Below, piece by piece: positions 1 through 12,459 of a stretch of DNA of 64,000 nucleotides; position 1 is the stretch's first letter, and each line of letters begins with the position of its first letter. The DNA comes from Hippasteria phrygiana (lineage: Eukaryota; Echinodermata; Asteroidea; Valvatida; Goniasteridae): contig JAZGUH010000695.1 of assembly GCA_037893225.1 (NCBI GenBank), positions 496,001 to 560,000 of the forward strand. The letters run 5' to 3'. A program made the position numbers and the translations under genes. Below the pieces are notes generated by a model that saw nothing but the letters and a program-made list of their open reading frames with translations, did no database searches and was not told the DNA's origin.

Positions 1-232
1 AAAATAAACATTGCGAGGTTTGAATTTTCTCCACAAGTGTTAATTCTAAGAAGCCGCCGATAATTGCAACATGTAGCGCCAGATCTAAGCTATCCATACA
101 TGTCAACATTACTGAATTTGGTTGATATTTCATGCAATTATGAATGAGTAAAGCAAGTCCATATCCCAGGGAATTTGACAGGCATGGAGCAATAAATAAA
201 AGGTAATCTGCACTCAGATGGTGGCCGGGAAG
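1..232. repeat. Exemplar satellite monomer (232-bp class)
   Basis: Used here as the reference unit: it begins AAAATAAACATTGCGAGG and ends GGTGGCCGGGAAG; this phase is arbitrary. Hand-counted GC is 90 of 232. Recurrent variable sites, in this numbering, are: 7 (a/t), 33 (a/c), 39 (g/t), 42 (a/g), 48 (a/g), 59 (g/a), 69 (a/g), 81 (a/t), 104 (c/g), 107 (a/c), 113 (t/a), 115 (a/t), 123-124 (tg/tt/gt), 142 (g/a), 159-160 (CC/C indel), 167 (C or T, giving CCCCAGG or CCCTAGG), 181 (g/t), 195 (a/c), 199 (a/g), 207-208, 214 (t/a), 222 (t, with g or t at 221) and 229 (g/a). Two main types are visible. Type A ends GGTGGCCGGGAAG, usually with AAAAGGTAATCTG. Type B ends GTTGGCCGGAAAG, usually with AGAAGGTAATATG. 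A BglII site (81-86) is present in nearly all monomers. Substitutions at 44 and 164 in this copy are otherwise seen only in the copy at 19921. Confidence 0.95.
60..141. other. Conserved 9-bp inverted repeat (dyad) in every monomer
   Basis: ATAATTGCA at 60-68 and TGCAATTAT at 133-141 are perfect reverse complements separated by 64 bp. The loop holds two palindromic ACATGT hexamers (69-74 and 98-103). The arms are nearly invariant: the changes I noticed inside them are near 29011 and at 51695, while frequent substitutions fall just outside the stem (sites 59, 69 and 142). This could extrude as a cruciform or fold as a hairpin in a transcript. Dyad-rich satellites have been proposed to mark centromeres that lack CENP-B boxes. 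Any function here is inference. Confidence 0.6.
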
Positions 233-301
233 AAAATAAACATTGCGAGGTTTGAATTTTCTCCACAAGTGTTAACTCTAAGAAGCCGCCGATAATTGCA
301 A

Positions 302-3123
302 CATGTAGCGCCAGATCTAAGCTATCCATACATGTCAAAATTACTGAATTTGGTTGATATTTCATGCAATTATGAATGAGTAAAGCAAGTCATACCCTAG
401 GGAATTTGACAGGCATGGAGCAATACATAGAAGGTAATATGCACACAGATGTTGGCCGGAAAGAAAATAAACATTGCGAGGTTTGAATTTTCTCCACAAG
501 TTTTAACTCTAAGAAGCCGCCGATAATTGCAACATGTAGCGCCAGATCTAAGCTATCCATACATGTCAAAATTACTGAATTTGGTTGATATTTCATGCAA
601 TTATGAATGAGTAAAGCAAGTCATACCCCAGGGAATTTGACGGGCATGGAGCAATAAATAAAAGGTAATCTGCACACAGATGGTGGCCGGGAAGAAAATA
701 AACATTGCGAGGTTTGAATTTTCTCCACAAGTTTTAACTCTAAGAAGCCGCCGATAATTGCAACATGTAGCGCCAGATCTAAGCTATCCATACATGTCAA
801 AATTACTGAATTTGGTTGATATTTCATGCAATTATGAATGAGTAAAGCAAGTCCATACCCCAGGGAATTTGACAGGCATGGAGCAATAAATAGAAGGTAA
901 TATGCACACAGATGTTGGCCGGAAAGAAAATAAACATTGCGAGGTTTGAATTTTCTCCACAAGTTTTAACTCTAAGAAGCCGCCGATAATTGCAACATGT
1001 AGCGCCAGATCTAAGCTATCCATACATGTCAAAATTACTGAATTTGGTTGATATTTCATGCAATTATGAATGAGTAAAGCAAGTCATACCCCAGGGAATT
1101 TGACAGGCATGGAGCAATAAATAAAAGGTAATCTGCACACAGATGGTGGCCGGGAAGAAAATAAACATTGCGAGGTTTGAATTTTCTCCACAAGTTTTAA
1201 CTCTAAGAAGCCGCCGATAATTGCAACATGTAGCGCCAGATCTAAGCTATCCATACATGTCAAAATTACTGAATTTGGTTGATATTTCATGCAATTATGA
1301 ATGAGTAAAGCAAGTCATACCCCAGGGAATTTGACAGGCATGGAGCAATAAATAAAAGGTAATCTGCACACAGATGGTGGCCGGGAAGAAAATAAACATT
1401 GCGAGGTTTGAATTTTCTCCACAAGTTTTAACTCTAAGAAGCCGCCGATAATTGCAACATGTAGCGCCAGATCTAAGCTATCCATACATGTCAAAATTAC
1501 TGAATTTGGTTGATATTTCATGCAATTATGAATGAGTAAAGCAAGTCCATACCCCAGGGAATTTGACAGGCATGGAGCAATAAATAAAAGGTAATCTGCA
1601 CACAGATGGTGGCCGGGAAGAAAATAAACATTGCGAGGTTTGAATTTTCTCCACAAGTGTTGACTCTAAGAAGCCGCCGATAATTGCAACATGTAGCGCC
1701 AGATCTAAGCTATCCATACATGTCAAAATTACTGAATTTGGTTGATATTTCATGCAATTATGAATGAGTAAAGCAAGTCCATACCCCAGGGAATTTGTCA
1801 GGCATGGAGCAATAAATAAAAGGTAATCTGCACTCAGATGGTGGCCGGGAAGAAAATAAACATTGCGAGGTTTGAATTTTCTCCACAAGTGTTGACTCTA
1901 AGAAGCCGCCGATAATTGCAACATGTAGCGCCAGATCTAAGCTATCCATACATGTCAAAATTACTGAATTTGGTTGATATTTCATGCAATTATGAATGAG
2001 TAAAGCAAGTCATACCCTAGGGAATTTGACAGGCATGGAGCAATAAATAGAAGGTAATATGCACACAGATGTTGGCCGAAAAGAAAATAAACATTGCGAG
2101 GTTTGAATTTTCTCCACAAGTTTTAACTCTAAGAAGCCGCCGATAATTGCAACATGTAGCGCCAGATCTAAGCTATCCATACATGTCAAAATTACTGAAT
2201 TTGGTTGATATTTCATGCAATTATGAATGAGTAAAGCAAGTCCATACCCCAGGGAATTTGACAGGCATGGAGCAATAAATAAAAGGTAATCTGCACACAG
2301 ATGGTGGCCGGGAAGAAAATAAACATTGCGAGGTTTGAATTTTCTCCACAAGTGTTAACTCTAAGAAGCCGCCGATAATTGCAACATGTAGCGCCAGATC
2401 TAAGCTATCCATACATGTCAAAATTACTGAATTTGGTTGATATTTCATGCAATTATGAATGAGTAAAGCAAGTCATACCCCAGGGAATTTGACAGGCATG
2501 GAGCAATAAATAAAAGGTAATCTGCACACAGATGGTGGCCGGGAAGAAAATAAACATTGCGAGGTTTGAATTTTCTCCACAAGTTTTAACTCTAAGAAGC
2601 CGCCGATAATTGCAACATGTAGCGCCAGATCTAAGCTATCCATACATGTCAACATTACTGAATTTGGTTGATATTTCATGCAATTATGAATGAGTAAAGC
2701 AAGTCCATACCCCAGGGAATTTGACAGGCATGGAGCAATAAATAAAAGGTAATCTGCACTCAGATGGTGGCCGGGAAGAAAATAAACATTGCGAGGTTTG
2801 AATTTTCTCCACAAGTGTTAACTCTAAGAAGCCGCCGATAATTGCAACATGTAGCGCCAGATCTAAGCTATCCATACATGTCAAAATTACTGAATTTGGT
2901 TGATATTTCATGCAATTATGAATGAGTAAAGCAAGTCATACCCTAGGGAATTTGACAGGCATGGAGCAATACATAGAAGGTAATATGCACACAGATGGTG
3001 GCCGGGAAGAAAATATACATTGCGAGGTTTGAATTTTCTCCACAAGTGTTAACTCTAAGAAGCCGCCGATAATTGCAACATGTAGCGCCAGATCTAAGCT
3101 ATCCATACATGTCAAAATTACTG
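302..3123. repeat. HOR module M, copy 1 (2,822 bp, about 12 monomers)
   Basis: This segment recurs at 16285-19106 (offset 15,983) and 20222-23043 (offset 19,920), with no mismatch noticed. Positions 966-3115 also match 13014-15163 (offset 12,048), and 302-2017 match 24158-25873 (offset 23,856). Diagnostic variants carried along include TTGACGGGCATGG near 641, TTTGTCAGG near 1797, two TGTTGACTC sites (about 1660 and 1893), GGCCGAAAAG near 2077 and GTCAACATT near 2652. The copies end where monomer subtypes change, as expected from unequal crossover inside monomers. Confidence 0.88.
1315..2935. repeat. Seven-monomer backbone block, 1,621 bp (first copy)
   Basis: Seven monomers with a fixed order of variants (231, 232, 232, 231, 232, 231 and 232 bp) that recurs across the left and central array. 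Comparable blocks start near 13363, 17298, 21235, 29107, 33737, 44150 and 45771. A copy missing its last monomer starts at 38366, and partial copies start near 25171, 26329, 27718 and 36977. Phase here is arbitrary, so starts are good to within one monomer. Left copies carry TTTGTCAGG in the third monomer (near 1797, 13845, 17780, 21717, 25653, 26811, 28200 and 29589). Copies from 33.7 kb on lack it. Confidence 0.8.
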
Positions 3124-5660
3124 AATTTGGTTGATATTTCATGCAATTATGAATGAGTAAAGCAAGTCCATACCCCAGGGAATTTGACATGCATGGAGCA
3201 ATAAATAGACGGTAACATGTACACAGATGTTGGCCGGAAAGAAAATAAACATTGCGAGGTTTGAATTTTCTCCACAAGTTTTAACTCTAAGAAGCCGCCG
3301 ATAATTGCAACATGTAGCGCCAGATCTAAGCTATCCATACATGTCAAAATTACTGAATTTGGTTGATATTTCATGCAATTATGAATGAGTAAAGCAAGTC
3401 ATACCCTAGGGAATTTGACATGCATGGAGCAATAAATAGAAGGTAATATGCACACAGATGTTGGCCGGAAAGAAAATATACATTGCGAGGTTTGAATTTT
3501 CTCCACAAGTTTTAACTCTAAGAAGCCGCCAATAATTGCAACATGTAGCGCCAGATCTAAGCTATCCATACATGTCAAAATTACTGAATTTGGTTGATAT
3601 TTCATGCAATTATGAATGAGTAAAGCAATTCCATACCCCAGGGAATTTGACAGGCATGGAGCAATAAATAAAAGGTAATCTGCACTCAGATGGTGGCCGG
3701 GAAGAAAATAAACATTGCGAGGTTTGAATTTTCTCCACAAGTGTTAACTCTAAGAAGCCGCCGATAATTGCAACATGTAGCGCCAGATCTAAGCTATCCA
3801 TACATGTCAAAATTACTGAATTTGGTTGATATTTCATGCAATTATGAATGAGTAAAGCAAGTCCATACCCCAGGGAATTTGACAGGCATGGAGCAATAAA
3901 TAAAAGGTAATCTGCACACAGATGTTGGCCGGAAAGAAAATAAACATTGCGAGGTTTGAATTTTCTCCACAAGTGTTAACTCTAAGAAGCCGCCGATAAT
4001 TGCAACATGTAGCGCCAGATCTAAGCTATCCATACATGTCAAAATTACTGAATTTGGTTGATATTTCATGCAATTATGAATGAGTAAAGCAAGTCATACC
4101 CCAGGGAATTTGACAGGCATGGAGCAATAAATAAAAGGTAATCTGCACACAGATGGTGGCCGGGAAGAAAATAAACATTGCGAGGTTTGAATTTTCTCCA
4201 CAAGTTTTAACTCTAAGAAGCCGCCGATAATTGCAACATGTAGCGCCAGATCTAAGCTATCCATACATGTCAACATTACTGAATTTGGTTGATATTTCAT
4301 GCAATTATGAATGAGTAAAGCAAGTCCATACCCCAGGGAATTTGACAGGCATGGAGCAATAAATAAAAGGTAATCTGCACTCAGATGGTGGCCGGGAAGA
4401 AAATAAACATTGCGAGGTTTGAATTTTCTCCACAAGTGTTAACTCTAAGAAGCCGCCGATAATTGCAACATGTAGCGCCAGATCTAAGCTATCCATACAT
4501 GTCAAAATTACTGAATTTGGTTGATATTTCATGCAATTATGAATGAGTAAAGCAAGTCATACCCTAGGGAATTTGACAGGCATGGAGCAATACATAGAAG
4601 GTAATATGCACACAGATGGTGGCCGGGAAGAAAATATACATTGCGAGGTTTGAATTTTCTCCACAAGTGTTAACTCTAAGAAGCCGCCGATAATTGCAAC
4701 ATGTAGCGCCAGATCTAAGCTATCCATACATGTCAAAATTACTGAATTTGGTTGATATTTCATGCAATTATGAATGAGTAAAGCAAGTCCATACCCCAGG
4801 GAATTTGACATGCATGGAGCAATAAATAGACGGTAACATGTACACAGATGTTGGCCGGAAAGAAAATAAACATTGCGAGGTTTGAATTTTCTCCACAAGT
4901 TTTAACTCTAAGAAGCCGCCGATAATTGCAACATGTAGCGCCAGATCTAAGCTATCCATACATGTCAAAATTACTGAATTTGGTTGATATTTCATGCAAT
5001 TATGAATGAGTAAAGCAAGTCATACCCTAGGGAATTTGACATGCATGGAGCAATAAATAGAAGGTAATATGCACACAGATGTTGGCCGGAAAGAAAATAT
5101 ACATTGCGAGGTTTGAATTTTCTCCACAAGTTTTAACTCTAAGAAGCCGCCAATAATTGCAACATGTAGCGCCAGATCTAAGCTATCCATACATGTCAAA
5201 ATTACTGAATTTGGTTGATATTTCATGCAATTATGAATGAGTAAAGCAATTCCATACCCCAGGGAATTTGACAGGCATGGAGCAATAAATAAAAGGTAAT
5301 CTGCACTCAGATGGTGGCCGGGAAGAAAATAAACATTGCGAGGTTTGAATTTTCTCCACAAGTGTTAACTCTAAGAAGCCGCCGATAATTGCAACATGTA
5401 GCGCCAGATCTAAGCTATCCATACATGTCAAAATTACTGAATTTGGTTGATATTTCATGCAATTATGAATGAGTAAAGCAAGTCCATACCCCAGGGAATT
5501 TGACAGGCATGGAGCAATAAATAAAAGGTAATCTGCACACAGATGTTGGCCGGAAAGAAAATAAACATTGCGAGGTTTGAATTTTCTCCACAAGTGTTAA
5601 CTCTAAGAAGCCGCCGATAATTGCAACATGTAGCGCCAGATCTAAGCTATCCATACATGT
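2313..5660. repeat. Tandem 7-monomer duplication (1,621-bp offset)
   Basis: Positions 2313-4039 equal 3934-5660 with no mismatch noticed. First differences are at 2312/3933 on the left and 4040/5661 on the right. Private variants travel with it: GACGGTAACATG (near 3209 and 4830), CCGCCAATAAT (3531 and 5152) and AAGCAATTCC (3629 and 5250). The duplication happened after these arose, so it is recent relative to the divergence among monomers. Confidence 0.88.
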
Positions 5661-6897
5661 GAAAATTACTGAATTTGGTTGATATTTCATGCAATTATGA
5701 ATGAGTAAAGCAAGTCCATACCCCAGGGAATTTGACAGGCATGGAGCAATAAATAGAAGGTAATATGCACACAGATGTTGGCCGGAAAGAAAATAAACAT
5801 TGCGAGGTTTGAATTTTCTCCACAAGTTTTAACTCTAAGAAGCCGCCGATAATTGCAGCATGTAGCGCCAGATCTAAGCTATCCATACATGTCAAAATTA
5901 CTGTATTTGGTTTATATTTCATGCAATTATGAATGAGTAAAGCAAGTCCATACCCCAGGGAATTTGACAGGCATGGAGCAATACATAAAAGGTAATCTGC
6001 ACACAGATGGTGGCCGGGAAGAAAATAAACATTGCGAGGTTTGAATTTTCTCCACAAGTGTTAACTCTAAGAAGCCGCCGATAATTGCAACATGTAGCGC
6101 CAGATCTAAGCTATCCATACATGTCAAAATTACTGAATTTGGTTGATATTTCATGCAATTATGAATGAGTAAAGCAAGTCCATACCCCAGGGAATTTGAC
6201 AGGCATGGAGCAATAAATAGAAGGTAATATGCACACAGATGTTGGCCGGAAAGAAAATAAACATTGCGAGGTTTGAATTTTCTCCACAAGTGTTAACTCT
6301 AAGAAGCCGCCGATAATTGCAACATGTAGCGCCAGATCTAAGCTATCCATACATGTGAAAATTACTGAATTTGGTTGATATTTCATGCAATTATGAATGA
6401 GTAAAGCAAGTCCATACCCCAGGGAATTTGACAGGCATGGAGCAATAAATAGAAGGTAATATGCACACAGATGTTGGCCGGAAAGAAAATAAACATTGCG
6501 AGGTTTGAATTTTCTCCACAAGTTTTAACTCTAAGAAGCCGCCGATAATTGCAGCATGTAGCGCCAGATCTAAGCTATCCATACATGTCAAAATTACTGT
6601 ATTTGGTTTATATTTCATGCAATTATGAATGAGTAAAGCAAGTCCATACCCCAGGGAATTTGACAGGCATGGAGCAATACATAAAAGGTAATCTGCACAC
6701 AGATGGTGGCCGGGAAGAAAATAAACATTGCGAGGTTTGAATTTTCTCCACAAGTGTTAACTCTAAGAAGCCGCCGATAATTGCAACATGTAGCGCCAGA
6801 TCTAAGCTATCCATACATGTCAAAATTACTGAATTTGGTTGATATTTCATGCAATTATGAATGAGTAAAGCAAGTCCATACCCCAGGGAATTTGACA
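5534..6897. repeat. Three-monomer tandem duplication (696-bp offset), 232-bp monomers
   Basis: Positions 5534-6201 match 6230-6897. Every unit is 232 bp, so the offset is exactly three times 232. It carries TGTGAAAATT (5661 and 6357) and the linked set GCAGCATG, CTGTATTTGG and TTTATATTTC (near 5858-5914 and 6554-6610). It opens a zone (about 5.5-11.5 kb) rich in 232-bp monomers and in this linked set. Confidence 0.85.
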
Positions 6898-8211
6898 TGC
6901 ATGGAGCAATAAATAGACGGTAACATGTACACAGATGTTGGCCGGAAAGAAAATAAACATTGCGAGGTTTGAATTTTCTCCACAAGTTTTAACTCTAAGA
7001 AGCCGCCGATAATTGCAACATGTAGCGCCAGATCTAAGCTATCCATACATGTCAAAATTACTGAATTTGGTTGATATTTCATGCAATTATGAATGAGTAA
7101 AGCAAGTCATACCCTAGGGAATTTGACATGCATGGAGCAATAAATAGAAGGTAATATGCACACAGATGTTGGCCGGAAAGAAAATATACATTGCGAGGTT
7201 TGAATTTTCTCCACAAGTTTTAACTCTAAGAAGCCGCCGATAATTGCAACATGTAGCGCCAGATCTAAGCTATCCATACATGTCAAAATTACTGAATTTG
7301 GTTGATATTTCATGCAATTATGAATGAGTAAAGCAAGTCCATACCCCAGGGAATTTGACAGGCATGGAGCAATAAATAGAAGGTAATATGCACACAGATG
7401 TTGGCCGGAAAGAAAATAAACATTGCGAGGTTTGAATTTTCTCCACAAGTGTTAACTCTAAGAAGCCGCCGATAATTGCAACATGTAGCGCCAGATCTAA
7501 GCTATCCATACATGTCAAAATTACTGAATTTGGTTGATATTTCATGCAATTATGAATGAGTAAAGCAAGTCCATACCCCAGGGAATTTGACAGGCATGGA
7601 GCAATAAATAGAAGGTAATATGCACACAGATGTTGGCCGGAAAGAAAATAAACATTGCGAGGTTTGAATTTTCTCCACAAGTTTTAACTCTAAGAAGCCG
7701 CCGATAATTGCAGCATGTAGCGCCAGATCTAAGCTATCCATACATGTCAAAATTACTGTATTTGGTTTATATTTCATGCAATTATGAATGAGTAAAGCAA
7801 GTCCATACCCCAGGGAATTTGACAGGCATGGAGCAATACATAAAAGGTAATCTGCACACAGATGGTGGCCGGGAAGAAAATAAACATTGCGAGGTTTGAA
7901 TTTTCTCCACAAGTGTTAACTCTAAGAAGCCGCCGATAATTGCAACATGTAGCGCCAGATCTAAGCTATCCATACATGTCAAAATTACTGAATTTGGTTG
8001 ATATTTCATGCAATTATGAATGAGTAAAGCAAGTCCATACCCCAGGGAATTTGACATGCATGGAGCAATAAATAGACGGTAACATGTACACAGATGTTGG
8101 CCGGAAAGAAAATAAACATTGCGAGGTTTGAATTTTCTCCACAAGTTTTAACTCTAAGAAGCCGCCGATAATTGCAACATGTAGCGCCAGATCTAAGCTA
8201 TCCATACATGT
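6358..8211. repeat. Five-monomer duplication (1,159-bp offset)
   Basis: Positions 6358-7052 match 7517-8211. Both copies contain one GCAGCATG/CTGTATTTGG monomer followed by a GACATGCATGG/GACGGTAACATG monomer. The same first monomer type recurs again near 8246 (696 bp after 7550), so 3- and 5-monomer steps are interleaved in this zone. Confidence 0.78.
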
Positions 8212-8611
8212 GAAAATTACTGAATTTGGTTGATATTTCATGCAATTATGAATGAGTAAAGCAAGTCCATACCCCAGGGAATTTGACAGGCATGGAGCAA
8301 TAAATAGAAGGTAATATGCACACAGATGTTGGCCGGAAAGAAAATAAACATTGCGAGGTTTGAATTTTCTCCACAAGTTTTAACTCTAAGAAGCCGCCGA
8401 TAATTGCAGCATGTAGCGCCAGATCTAAGCTATCCATACATGTCAAAATTACTGTATTTGGTTTATATTTCATGCAATTATGAATGAGTAAAGCAAGTCC
8501 ATACCCCAGGGAATTTGACAGGCATGGAGCAATACATAAAAGGTAATCTGCACACAGATGGTGGCCGGGAAGAAAATAAACATTGCGAGGTTTGAATTTT
8601 CTCCACAAGTG

Positions 8612-10585
8612 TTAACTCTAAGAAGCCGCCGATAATTGCAACATGTAGCGCCAGATCTAAGCTATCCATACATGTCAAAATTACTGAATTTGGTTGATAT
8701 TTCATGCAATTATGAATGAGTAAAGCAAGTCCATACCCCAGGGAATTTGACAGGCATGGAGCAATAAATAGAAGGTAATATGCACACAGATGTTGGCCGG
8801 AAAGAAAATAAACATTGCGAGGTTTGAATTTTCTCCACAAGTTTTAACTCTAAGAAGCCGCCGATAATTGCAACATGTAGCGCCAGATCTAAGCTATCCA
8901 TACATGTCAAAATTACTGTATTTGGTGTATATTTCATGCAATTATGAATGAGTAAAGCAAGTCCATACCCCAGGGAATTTGACAGGCATGGAGCAATACA
9001 TAAAAGGTAATCTGCACACAGATGGTGGCCGGGAAGAAAATAATCATTGCGAGGTTTGAATTTTCTCCACAAGTGTTAACTCTAAGAAGCCGCCGATAAT
9101 TGCAACATGTAGCGCCAGATCTAAGCTATCCATACATGTCAAAATTACTGAATTTGGTTGATATTTCATGCAATTATGAATGAGTAAAGCAAGTCATACC
9201 CTAGGGAATTTGACAGGCATGGAGCAATAAATAGAAGGTAATATGCACACAGATGTTGGCCGGAAAGAAAATATACATTGCGAGGTTTGAATTTTCTCCA
9301 CAATTTTTAACTCTAAGAAGCCGCCGATAATTGCAGCATGTAGCGCCAGATCTAAGCTATCCATACATGTCAAAATTACTGAATTTGGTTGATATTTCAT
9401 GCAATTATGAATGAGTAAAGCAAGTCCATACCCCAGGGAATTTGACAGGCATGGAGCAATAAATAGAAGGTAATATGCACACAGATGTTGGCCGGAAAGA
9501 AAATAAACATTGCGAGGTTTGAATTTTCTCCACAAGTTTTAACTCTAAGAAGCCGCCGATAATTGCAGCATGTAGCGCCAGATCTAAGCTATCCATACAT
9601 GTCAAAATTACTGTATTTGGTTTATATTTCATGCAATTATGAATGAGTAAAGCAAGTCCATACCCCAGGGAATTTGACAGGCATGGAGCAATACATAAAA
9701 GGTAATCTGCACACAGATGGTGGCCGGGAAGAAAATAAACATTGCGAGGTTTGAATTTTCTCCACAAGTGTTAACTCTAAGAAGCCGCCGATAATTGCAA
9801 CATGTAGCGCCAGATCTAAGCTATCCATACATGTCAAAATTACTGAATTTGGTTGATATTTCATGCAATTATGAATGAGTAAAGCAAGTCATACCCTAGG
9901 GAATTTGACATGCATGGAGCAATAAATAGAAGGTAATATGCACACAGATGTTGGCCGGAAAGAAAATAAACATTGCGAGGTTTGAATTTTCTCCACAAGT
10001 TTTAACTCTAAGAAGCCGCCGATAATTGCAACATGTAGCGCCAGATCTAAGCTATCCATACATGTCAAAATTACTGAATTTGGTTGATATTTCATGCAAT
10101 TATGAATGAGTAAAGCAAGTCCATACCCCAGGGAATTTGACAGGCATGGAGCAATAAATAGAAGGTAATATGCACACAGATGTTGGCCGGAAAGAAAATA
10201 AACATTGCGAGGTTTGAATTTTCTCCACAAGTTTTAACTCTAAGAAGCCGCCGATAATTGCAACATGTAGCGCCAGATCTAAGCTATCCATACATGTCAA
10301 AATTACTGTATTTGGTGTATATTTCATGCAATTATGAATGAGTAAAGCAAGTCCATACCCCAGGGAATTTGACAGGCATGGAGCAATACATAAAAGGTAA
10401 TCTGCACACAGATGGTGGCCGGGAAGAAAATAATCATTGCGAGGTTTGAATTTTCTCCACAAGTGTTAACTCTAAGAAGCCGCCGATAATTGCAACATGT
10501 AGCGCCAGATCTAAGCTATCCATACATGTCAAAATTACTGAATTTGGTTGATATTTCATGCAATTATGAATGAGTAAAGCAAGTC
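8612..10585. repeat. Six-monomer repeat (1,390-bp offset)
   Basis: Positions 8612-9195 match 10002-10585. Two private variants mark the pair: GGTGTATATTTC (near 8926 and 10316) and AAAATAATCATT (near 9042 and 10432). Flanking monomers differ, so the match is a 584-bp shared segment rather than a complete repeated 6-mer. Confidence 0.8.
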
Positions 10586-11585
10586 CATACCCCAGGGAAT
10601 TTGACATGCATGGAGCAATAAATAGACGGTAACATGTACACAGATGTTGGCCGGAAAGAAAATAAACATTGCGAGGTTTGAATTTTCTCCACAAGTTTTA
10701 ACTCTAAGAAGCCGCCGATAATTGCAACATGTAGCGCCAGATCTAAGCTATCCATACATGTCAAAATTACTGAATTTGGTTGATATTTCATGCAATTATG
10801 AATGAGTAAAGCAAGTCATACCCTAGGGAATTTGACATGCATGGAGCAATAAATAGAAGGTAATATGCACACAGATGTTGGCCGGAAAGAAAATATACAT
10901 TGCGAGGTTTGAATTTTCTCCACAATTTTTAACTCTAAGAAGCCGCCGATAATTGCAGCATGTAGCGCCAGATCTAAGCTATCCATACATGTCAAAATTA
11001 CTGTATTTGGTTTATATTTCATGCAATTATGAATGAGTAAAGCAAGTCCATACCCCAGGGAATTTGACAGGCATGGAGCAATACATAAAAGGTAATCTGC
11101 ACACAGATGGTGGCCGGGAAGAAAATATACATTGCGAGGTTTGAATTTTCTCCACAAGTGTTAACTCTAAGAAGCCGCCGATAATTGCAACATGTAGCGC
11201 CAGATCTAAGCTATCCATACATGTCAAAATTACTGAATTTGGTTGATATTTCATGCAATTATGAATGAGTAAAGCAAGTCCATACCCCAGGGAATTTGAC
11301 ATGCATGGAGCAATAAATAGACGGTAACATGTACACAGATGTTGGCCGGAAAGAAAATAAACATTGCGAGGTTTGAATTTTCTCCACAAGTTTTAACTCT
11401 AAGAAGCCGCCGATAATTGCAACATGTAGCGCCAGATCTAAGCTATCCATACATGTCAAAATTACTGAATTTGGTTGATATTTCATGCAATTATGAATGA
11501 GTAAAGCAAGTCCATACCCCAGGGAATTTGACAGGCATGGAGCAATAAATAAAAGGTAATCTGCACACAGATGGTGGCCGGGAAG

Positions 11586-12459
11586 AAAATAAACATTGCG
11601 AGGTTTGAATTTTCTCCACAAGTGTTAACTCTAAGAAGCCGCCGATAATTGCAACATGTAGCGCCAGATCTAAGCTATCCATACATGTCAACATTACTGA
11701 ATTTGGTTGATATTTCATGCAATTATGAATGAGTAAAGCAAGTCCATACCCCAGGGAATTTGACAGGCATGGAGCAATAAATAAAAGGTAATCTGCACTC
11801 AGATGGTGGCCGGGAAGAAAATAAACATTGCGAGGTTTGAATTTTCTCCACAAGTGTTAACTCTAAGAAGCCGCCGATAATTGCAACATGTAGCGCCAGA
11901 TCTAAGCTATCCATACATGTCAAAATTACTGAATTTGGTTGATATTTCATGCAATTATGAATGAGTAAAGCAAGTCATACCCTAGGGAATTTGACAGGCA
12001 TGGAGCAATACATAGAAGGTAATATGCACACAGATGTTGGCCGGAAAGAAAATAAACATTGCGAGGTTTGAATTTTCTCCACAAGTTTTAACTCTAAGAA
12101 GCCGCCGATAATTGCAACATGTAGCGCCAGATCTAAGCTATCCATACATGTCAAAATTACTGAATTTGGTTGATATTTCATGCAATTATGAATGAGTAAA
12201 GCAAGTCATACCCCAGGGAATTTGACGGGCATGGAGCAATAAATAAAAGGTAATCTGCACACAGATGGTGGCCGGGAAGAAAATAAACATTGCGAGGTTT
12301 GAATTTTCTCCACAAGTTTTAACTCTAAGAAGCCGCCGATAATTGCAACATGTAGCGCCAGATCTAAGCTATCCATACATGTCAAAATTACTGAATTTGG
12401 TTGATATTTCATGCAATTATGAATGAGTAAAGCAAGTCCATACCCCAGGGAATTTGACA
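11586..12459. repeat. Copy of the window's first 874 bp
   Basis: Matches 1-874 at an offset of 11,585 (50 monomers) with two substitutions noticed, at monomer sites 44 and 164 of the first copy. It marks the switch from the 232-rich zone back to the 17-monomer HOR family. The following monomers to 13013 are a mixture of both families, including a GACGGTAACATG monomer near 12480. Confidence 0.78.

Noticed and set aside
17..27. Pol III B-box (GGTTTGAATTT) and a possible A-box at the monomer joint, suggesting tRNA or SINE origin
   Set aside because: The B-box lacks its key C and terminal CC, the A-box-like TGGCCGGGAAG lacks key bases, and no tRNA stems can be drawn.
214..230. CENP-B box
   Set aside because: Only the CCGGGA end resembles the box. 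The required TTCG at the other end is absent in the correct spacing, and no match was seen on the other strand.
2014..2021. CCCTAGGG as telomere-like sequence
   Set aside because: It is a single 8-bp palindrome created by one C/T change in the monomer. There is no tandem CCCTAA-type repeat anywhere.
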